A stretch of 38,187 nt of DNA, from assembly GCA_012517815.1 (NCBI GenBank), contig JAAYUF010000094.1, positions 1 through 38,187 on the forward strand, read 5' to 3'. How positions within the stretch are numbered: position 1 is the first letter of the stretch; the number at the start of each line of letters is the position of its first letter. The notes beneath the pieces were generated by a model. The model was not told the origin of the DNA, searched no databases, and saw only the letters and a list, made by a program, of their open reading frames with translations. A program made the translations under genes and the position numbers. Positions 33,785 through 38,187 of this stretch are shown here, piece by piece. The DNA is from Clostridiales bacterium (lineage in GTDB: Bacteria; Bacillota; Clostridia; Christensenellales; Aristaeellaceae).

Positions 33785-35065
33785 ATGAAGCGAAAAAAGA
33801 AGATATTCATATCGGTGGCGGCAGGCGTCGTTCTGCTGGTCACACTGATCCTTTTTGCCAGCTCAGCGCTGGCCGCCGTCAGCGTCGGAACAAGAAATAC
33901 GACCAATATGTTTGATTATAACGGCGGGTCGGGCTGGAAAGACCTGAAAACTCCGGAGCATTATATTGTCGGCACATCTCCCGAGCAGGTGGCCTATTGT
34001 TTGCAACACAAAAATGATAGCCCGTCAAACTCATCCTACAACGATTCGGACATCCTGGGCACGTACTCCGCGCGTGTTCAGACCGGCCTGCGTATCATCT
34101 TTGAAAACGGCTATCCTTATTCGACGGGTGGATTGACAGCAACGGAAGCGCGATACGCCACGGCAAACGCGGTGCGTTTCTGGCTTTCCGAAAATGGAGA
34201 TTCGGCACAGTACAATTTCACCAATCTTGGCGCGTATTCCGATTCGCAACTGCGCAGCTACGCGGCAGGCGGACAGATCGGCAGCAAAATCCGCGCGAAT
34301 TCCGGGTACACCGACGTGCTGCAATTCTCGATAGAACTTCTGATAAAGGCGCGATCCCAAGGCTTGATGACGCACAGCATTTCCCTGTCTGCGCCGTCTA
34401 TGTCGATCAGCGGCAGTTATTTTGTTGGAACGGCTAGGGTTTATACAACGAATATGAACGGCGGGTACGTTCTGAACACCTCCGGGCTTCCTTCTGGCTC
34501 CAGCGTGTCCGGTTACACCGGGCAATCCGGTGATACGCTGACAATATGGGTCCCCATGAGCGAAGCAAATGCCAATCGGAGCTTTTCCATATCTGCAACG
34601 GGTCGGGACAACCGGACGCGTAGCAACATGTTTGCTTACGCGCCAACAAAAAGTAGTTTGCAGCGCGTGATTGTTGCCAAGAACGCCATATACAATGACG
34701 CGCAGACCGTGTGGGCTGCTGTAAACACGCCGCAGATATATGCCGATTTGACAGTGACGGCGCTCACACCCAATGCTTCAACCTTTGAAGCAGGCAGTCC
34801 GGTCAGCATAACGGCAACGGTGAAGAATCAAGGGCTGCGCAGCGCGGGTGGTTTCTATGTGTCCCTCACGTCCGCCGACTTGTCCACGCAGACAAAATAC
34901 GTTTCCGCATTGGCTGCCGGAAGCTCCAGCAATGTTACCTTTTCCTATACGGCGGGACAATACGCCGCTGACAAGACGATCACGGTCACAGCGACGGCGG
35001 ATTCCTCGGGCGCTGTGGTAGAAAGCAATGAAAGTAATAACACAAGAAGCGCCTCGTTTACCTGA
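33785..35065 (+). CDS. Thioester-domain and CARDB surface adhesin
   Basis: A 426-residue exported protein. Signal peptide about 7-31 (LFASSALAAV). Residues 40-200 form a thioester-adhesin-like domain: Cys72 in VAYCLQHKNDSP is the expected nucleophile position. The usual TQxA-type partner segment reads YATANAVRFWLSE (124-136) and lacks the glutamine. From about 319 to the end a CARDB-type Ig-like domain follows (DLTVTALTPNASTFEAGSPV, ending VVESNESNNTRSASF). There is no LPxTG or membrane anchor, so it is probably attached to the Tad pilus tip. GGGAGG precedes the ATG; a terminator follows. Last gene of the Tad cluster. Confidence 0.82.
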   Translation: MKRKKKIFISVAAGVVLLVTLILFASSALAAVSVGTRNTTNMFDYNGGSGWKDLKTPEHYIVGTSPEQVAYCLQHKNDSPSNSSYNDSDILGTYSARVQTGLRIIFENGYPYSTGGLTATEARYATANAVRFWLSENGDSAQYNFTNLGAYSDSQLRSYAAGGQIGSKIRANSGYTDVLQFSIELLIKARSQGLMTHSISLSAPSMSISGSYFVGTARVYTTNMNGGYVLNTSGLPSGSSVSGYTGQSGDTLTIWVPMSEANANRSFSISATGRDNRTRSNMFAYAPTKSSLQRVIVAKNAIYNDAQTVWAAVNTPQIYADLTVTALTPNASTFEAGSPVSITATVKNQGLRSAGGFYVSLTSADLSTQTKYVSALAAGSSSNVTFSYTAGQYAADKTITVTATADSSGAVVESNESNNTRSASFT

Positions 35066-35100
35066 AACGGATCGGCGTGATCTGAAGGATATCCAGAAGC

Positions 35101-35131
35101 AAAAGGCGGTACGGACAGCGTGCCGCCTTTT
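35101..35131 (+). terminator. Bidirectional terminator at the end of the Tad cluster
   Basis: AAAAGGCGG (35101-35109) pairs perfectly with CCGCCTTTT (35123-35131), with ACG/CGT inside. It works on both strands because of the A and T tracts. Confidence 0.85.
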
Positions 35132-35193
35132 GCCGTATATAGCACATCTGCTTTGATGATGCAGCAAAATATATGGAACGGAGTAAAAATGTC

Positions 35194-35526
35194 ATGACCA
35201 ATGAACAACTCAATACGGCGCTTTACAAAAAGATGTTTGCCGAACAGGAAAAATACCGTAATTGGCTACTCACACAGTCCCCGGAGGAAATCCTGAACCA
35301 CAGCTACGAGTACAACATCCGCGAGGATATTTTATTGTCTTTTGAAAACAACGATCTTTCGGATGTGCAGGCCAGGGCGCTCTTGCGTTCTGCCAAGCCG
35401 CTGGCCGATTTATTTAAGGAATACGATAACCGCGTTACAGAGCACATGGATAGCATTTGGGACGCCGTGGAATCTCATGCCGATGAACTGCACAAAAAGC
35501 GTGAGCATATCCGCGATGAGCGATAG
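35194..35526 (+). CDS. DUF3848-like element protein
   Basis: A 110-residue acidic, helical protein (MTNEQLNTALYKKMFAEQEKY at the start). The pattern EEILNHSYEYNIREDILLSFE followed by LSDVQARALL resembles the DUF3848 family found on clostridial integrative elements. Function unknown. GGAG lies ten bases before the preferred ATG; an ATG at 35173 has no ribosome site. Confidence 0.7.
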   Translation: MTNEQLNTALYKKMFAEQEKYRNWLLTQSPEEILNHSYEYNIREDILLSFENNDLSDVQARALLRSAKPLADLFKEYDNRVTEHMDSIWDAVESHADELHKKREHIRDER

Positions 35527-35604
35527 CACATTCCCTCCCGCATTGAAAACGGAATTCGCCTTGTTGCAACATCTATGAAACGGGGTCCGTTTACTTTTCT
35601 TGAA

Positions 35605-35630
35605 TTATGGATACAAATATGATACCATAA
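35605..35630 (+). promoter_or_regulatory. Promoter with palindromic operator for the HTH-HipA gene
   Basis: TTATGG (35605-35610) and CCATAA (35625-35630) flank the -10 box TATGAT (35618-35623). A regulator bound here would cover the promoter. It is 30 bp upstream of the HTH-HipA start, so autorepression by that protein's HTH domain is likely. Confidence 0.6.
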
Positions 35631-35659
35631 GGATAACTTTGCGGGAAGGAAGCATAGCG

Positions 35660-37075
35660 ATGCCCGATTATGATGAGATGACAAAGCAGTGGCGGCAAAG
35701 CCTGATTGAGCGGATTATACAGGCGCGGACAGACCAGGGGTTGACGCAGGCGCAGCTTGCGAAAATGGTTGGGACACAGCGCTCCAACATCTCCCGGCTG
35801 GAGAGCGGCGCGCACAATCCCTCTCTGGATTTTCTTTTGAATGTCGCCGCCGCGCTGCATATGGAATTGGATTTGGTTCCAAAGGAAAAGGAGGACACGG
35901 CTGCCATGGAAAATCTCTATGAGCTTCGATTGTATGATACGCCATTGCTGGAATTCAAGCTGGAGGAACGGGGTATCAGCCTGACGGCGGAAATTACGAC
36001 CGTGCCGAATGAACAAAAGCATTTGCTCCCTCTTGATTTGCAGCTTACTGATGAAGGTGTATTAAGCTGGCTGCGGCATCGGGTGATCCCAAAAAACCGC
36101 GCCTTTGTGGAGGAAATCCTAAAGACGCTTGGGCTTTCGGTGGGAAACACCAAAGGCATCATCGACGTATGCAAGGGCCTATCCCTCAACGACAGCTTTT
36201 GGGTGGTTCCCAAGGGCTTTGCCGGGACGTTTGCGGAATACAACCTCTATGAGAATGAGTTCTCGGAAATTCTTTCGCTGGTTGCGTATACGGGCATTGG
36301 ACAGAGCAACCGGGCCTTTACCACCTCTCCCGAGTTGACCACGGGTGGTATGCTGCCCAAGGCGTGGCACCGGCTGGAGAACGGCGAAATCTATTTGTAT
36401 AAAGGCGGCACTAGCGGCGCGGCCAACACCGGCAACGAGCCGTACAGCGAGTTTTACGCCTGCCAGATTGCCCAAGCCATGGGCCTGAAAGCCGTCGTAT
36501 ATGATTTGGAACGCTGGAAAGGTATTCTGGCGTCAAAATGCAGACTGTTTACCGATATCGACACCGCCTTTATCCCTATCGGGCGGCTGGTGCGCTCAGG
36601 CGGTTTGCAGGCTTGCCTTGACTATTGCGCCGAATTGGGCGAGGATTTTCTGGAGGCCGTTCACAGCATGCTGGTGTTTGATGCCGTGATCTACAACGAG
36701 GACCGGCATTTCGGCAACTTCGGTGTATTACGGGATAACCACTCCGGCGCGATCATCGCTCCGGCTCCCATCTTCGACAATGGGCTTTCGCTGTTCAACT
36801 ATGCCATGAGGGATGATATTGCCCATCTGGACGAATACGCGAAAACGCGTTTTCCCGCGTATGGGGATATTTCCTTTGAGCGTATTTGCACTGAGGTCAT
36901 GGGCAAGGCGCAGGCGCAGCAGCTTCGCCGTCTGATCGGGTTCAAATTTACCCGGCATCTGTCCATCAACTGGTCGGAGGAACGGCTTGAAGCCATTGAG
37001 AAGCATACACAGCGCCGTGTGAGGCAGCTCTTAGGACTTTCACGGCAGAAGGATACGCCGTCCGTGGAGCGGTAA
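35660..37075 (+). CDS. Single-chain HTH-HipA kinase
   Basis: A 471-residue fusion. Residues 14-75 are an XRE helix-turn-helix (LTQAQLAKMVGTQRSNISRLESG), which corresponds to the HipB antitoxin. A linker of about 160 residues follows. Residues about 235-471 form a HipA-type kinase: LYKGGTSGAANTGNEPYSEF is the ATP-loop region, YNEDRHFGNFG the catalytic loop (Asp348, Asn353) and IFDNG the metal Asp373. Classical HipA phosphorylates glutamyl-tRNA synthetase and causes dormancy. Here toxin-like and antitoxin-like parts share one chain, so it may act as a regulated kinase rather than a releasable toxin. GGAAGGA precedes the ATG at 35660. Confidence 0.85.
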   Translation: MPDYDEMTKQWRQSLIERIIQARTDQGLTQAQLAKMVGTQRSNISRLESGAHNPSLDFLLNVAAALHMELDLVPKEKEDTAAMENLYELRLYDTPLLEFKLEERGISLTAEITTVPNEQKHLLPLDLQLTDEGVLSWLRHRVIPKNRAFVEEILKTLGLSVGNTKGIIDVCKGLSLNDSFWVVPKGFAGTFAEYNLYENEFSEILSLVAYTGIGQSNRAFTTSPELTTGGMLPKAWHRLENGEIYLYKGGTSGAANTGNEPYSEFYACQIAQAMGLKAVVYDLERWKGILASKCRLFTDIDTAFIPIGRLVRSGGLQACLDYCAELGEDFLEAVHSMLVFDAVIYNEDRHFGNFGVLRDNHSGAIIAPAPIFDNGLSLFNYAMRDDIAHLDEYAKTRFPAYGDISFERICTEVMGKAQAQQLRRLIGFKFTRHLSINWSEERLEAIEKHTQRRVRQLLGLSRQKDTPSVER

Positions 37076-37082
37076 ATACCCT

Positions 37083-37484
37083 ATGGATACAAAGAACCTG
37101 ACAGGAAAAATCTACAATGCCATGTATCAGAATATCCGGCAAAAAGGCTTTGCCGCTCCGGTGGATGTGCTGATGGATATAGGCGTTCTAGAGAAAAAGG
37201 ACTATGAGGATTGGCGCTTTGGCAGAATTCCCTTTCTGGAAAAGGTGTGCCACGCGAACCTGCGCAAGCTCTCCGCTATTATGAGCGAGGTGCGGGCATA
37301 TGCCGCTAAAAACAAGCTCAAGCCCTCATGGACGTTTTACCATCAGTATGGAAAGGACCGGAAGAACAAGCTGCGATTCAGCAAGTCCGGGGATGAAAAG
37401 ATTGAAACTGCATATGCCACGCATTATGTGGATGCGCAAAGGATCAGCCAACTGAAAGAGACAACGAATATGGAAGAAAACTGA
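37083..37484 (+). CDS. Small accessory protein following HTH-HipA
   Basis: A 133-residue basic protein (MDTKNLTGKIYNAMYQNIRQ at the start). It is mostly helical with a basic C-terminal half (KDRKNKLRFSKSGDEKIETAYATHYVD). No domain I can name, but similar proteins occur next to replication/regulation genes on clostridial integrative elements. It starts 7 bp after the HTH-HipA stop, with GGAG just before that stop, so the two are co-transcribed. An antidote or adaptor role for the kinase is possible and untested. Confidence 0.7.
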   Translation: MDTKNLTGKIYNAMYQNIRQKGFAAPVDVLMDIGVLEKKDYEDWRFGRIPFLEKVCHANLRKLSAIMSEVRAYAAKNKLKPSWTFYHQYGKDRKNKLRFSKSGDEKIETAYATHYVDAQRISQLKETTNMEEN

Positions 37485-37503
37485 ATACGTCCCGCACTTT
37501 TAG

Positions 37504-37532
37504 GCCGTCCGGCTCAGCCCGGTCGGCTTTTT
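37504..37532 (+). terminator. Intrinsic terminator after the HTH-HipA pair
   Basis: GCCGTCCGG (37504-37512) pairs with CCGGTCGGC (37519-37527), one T-T mismatch, then five T (37528-37532). Same style as the hairpins at 25582, 25881 and 25931. Confidence 0.8.
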
Positions 37533-37552
37533 CTATTCCCGGAGGTGAAAGA

Positions 37553-38187
37553 ATGCCATATATCGACCCGGAGGTGATCTTAGAAGCCAAGCGAATGGAC
37601 CTTCTGACCTACCTCCAGAATTACGAACCGCATGAGCTGGTGCATTTCTCCGGCAGCACATACTGCACGCGCAGCCATGACAGCCTGAAAATCTCTAATG
37701 GCAAATGGTTTTGGTGGAGCCGGGGCATCGGCGGCAAATCGGCTCTTGACTATCTGATCAAGGTGCGGGAGCTTTCCTTTACGGACGCAGTGGAACAGAT
37801 CATGGGACGGGCGGCAAGCATACCGCCTGTTTTTGTACCCCAACAGAAGCAAGGACCGAAAGCCCTGCTCCTACCCGAACCGTATCCCCATACGGATGAG
37901 GTGGAACGCTATCTGCTGCGCCGTGGCATCGACCAAGCACTCATCCAGACCTGCATCGCGGCTGGGCGTATTTACGAGAACCACAACGAGCCGGAACCCG
38001 GTGGCAATGTGTATATCAATGCCGTGTTTGTGGGATTTGATGCGCAGGGACATCAGAAATACGCCGCTCTGCGCGGAATCAACGGTGTTTTCAAGGGTGA
38101 AGCCACAGGCAGCGACAAACATTACTCGTTTGCGCTGCCGGCATTGGAGCCGAACGATTCCGTCCATCTGTTTGAAAGCGCCGTGGA
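37553..38187 (+). CDS. DUF3991/TOPRIM primase-like protein, 5' part
   Basis: A frame that starts MPYIDPEVILEAKRMDLLTY and runs off the right edge after about 211 codons. The CHC2-zinc-finger-like region shows YCTRSHDSLKISNGKWFWWSRG followed by GGKSALDYLI, and YLLRRGIDQALIQTCIAAG and KYAALRG are typical of the DUF3991 family that precedes a TOPRIM domain in element-encoded primases. The TOPRIM part begins at the edge (SVHLFESAV). CCGGAGGTG precedes the ATG. It probably supports replication of the excised or transferred element. Confidence 0.82.
   Translation, partial: MPYIDPEVILEAKRMDLLTYLQNYEPHELVHFSGSTYCTRSHDSLKISNGKWFWWSRGIGGKSALDYLIKVRELSFTDAVEQIMGRAASIPPVFVPQQKQGPKALLLPEPYPHTDEVERYLLRRGIDQALIQTCIAAGRIYENHNEPEPGGNVYINAVFVGFDAQGHQKYAALRGINGVFKGEATGSDKHYSFALPALEPNDSVHLFESAV

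Noticed and set aside
33785-35065. Sortase-anchored surface protein
   Set aside because: The C-terminus ends in a CARDB-like domain with no LPxTG motif, hydrophobic stretch or basic tail.
24199-38187. Conjugation genes (relaxase, coupling ATPase, VirB4) within the window
   Set aside because: None of the frames shows these families. The TadA ATPase belongs to a pilus cluster with TadB/TadC and should not be read as VirB11 of a conjugation system.

Overview
The window looks like a chromosomal segment of a GC-rich, anaerobic, Gram-positive Clostridia-type bacterium, perhaps a gut lineage. The evidence is strong GGAGG ribosome binding sites, a whiA/Crh-like pair in Bacillota order, an AbrB/SpoVT-type regulator with Zn-type cysteines, an oxygen-sensitive style rubredoxin/ferredoxin module and single-membrane surface proteins. 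Taxonomy is inference; there is no rRNA gene or other marker that fixes it.

Chromosomal part (1 to about 24.14 kb). A tandem array of three structured 110-112 bp repeats lies downstream of recF (minus). Then come a GH13 neopullulanase-like glucosidase (minus), a Crh-like HPr homologue and whiA (minus), and a divergently transcribed ROK fructokinase-type sugar kinase (plus). Next are a metallo-beta-lactamase-fold protein and a two-gene rubredoxin/ferredoxin unit (plus). A two-component system (minus) faces a seven-gene export operon (plus, 11.85-21.90 kb) across a mirror-image pair of 11-bp-spaced direct repeats that look like the regulator's own operators. The operon holds two pairs of HlyD/MacA-like adaptors (in each pair one is membrane-anchored and one has a signal peptide), one MacB-type ATPase and one permease, and a 1152-residue acidic, repeat-rich secreted protein. 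After that come a gene-poor stretch with hairpins, a small AbrB-type regulator (minus) and about 1 kb of mixed composition without a supportable gene.

Mobile part (about 24.14 kb to the end). The 3' half of a tRNA-Ser gene, from the anticodon loop through the encoded CCA, sits at 24142-24198 on the minus strand with no 5' half. Base composition changes just to its right. This is best read as one attachment site of an integrative element that runs off the right edge. The element carries two paralogous helix-turn-helix proteins, a 58-residue protein, ParA and ParB, and a compact Tad/Flp-type pilus operon: CpaB-like, CpaE/TadZ-like, TadA/CpaF, TadB, TadC, a short pilin, two TadE/F-like pseudopilins and a thioester-domain/CARDB surface protein. 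It continues with a DUF3848-like protein, a single-chain HTH-HipA kinase with a palindromic operator over its promoter, a small accessory protein, and the start of a DUF3991/TOPRIM primase-like protein. No integrase, relaxase or type IV coupling protein lies inside the window, so the class of element is inferred from the att-like site and cargo.

The two candidates for a less-described system are the two-component-controlled export operon with duplicated adaptors and a giant acidic protein, and the element-borne Tad pilus with non-standard pilin signatures and an adhesin whose thioester-forming glutamine appears to be missing.
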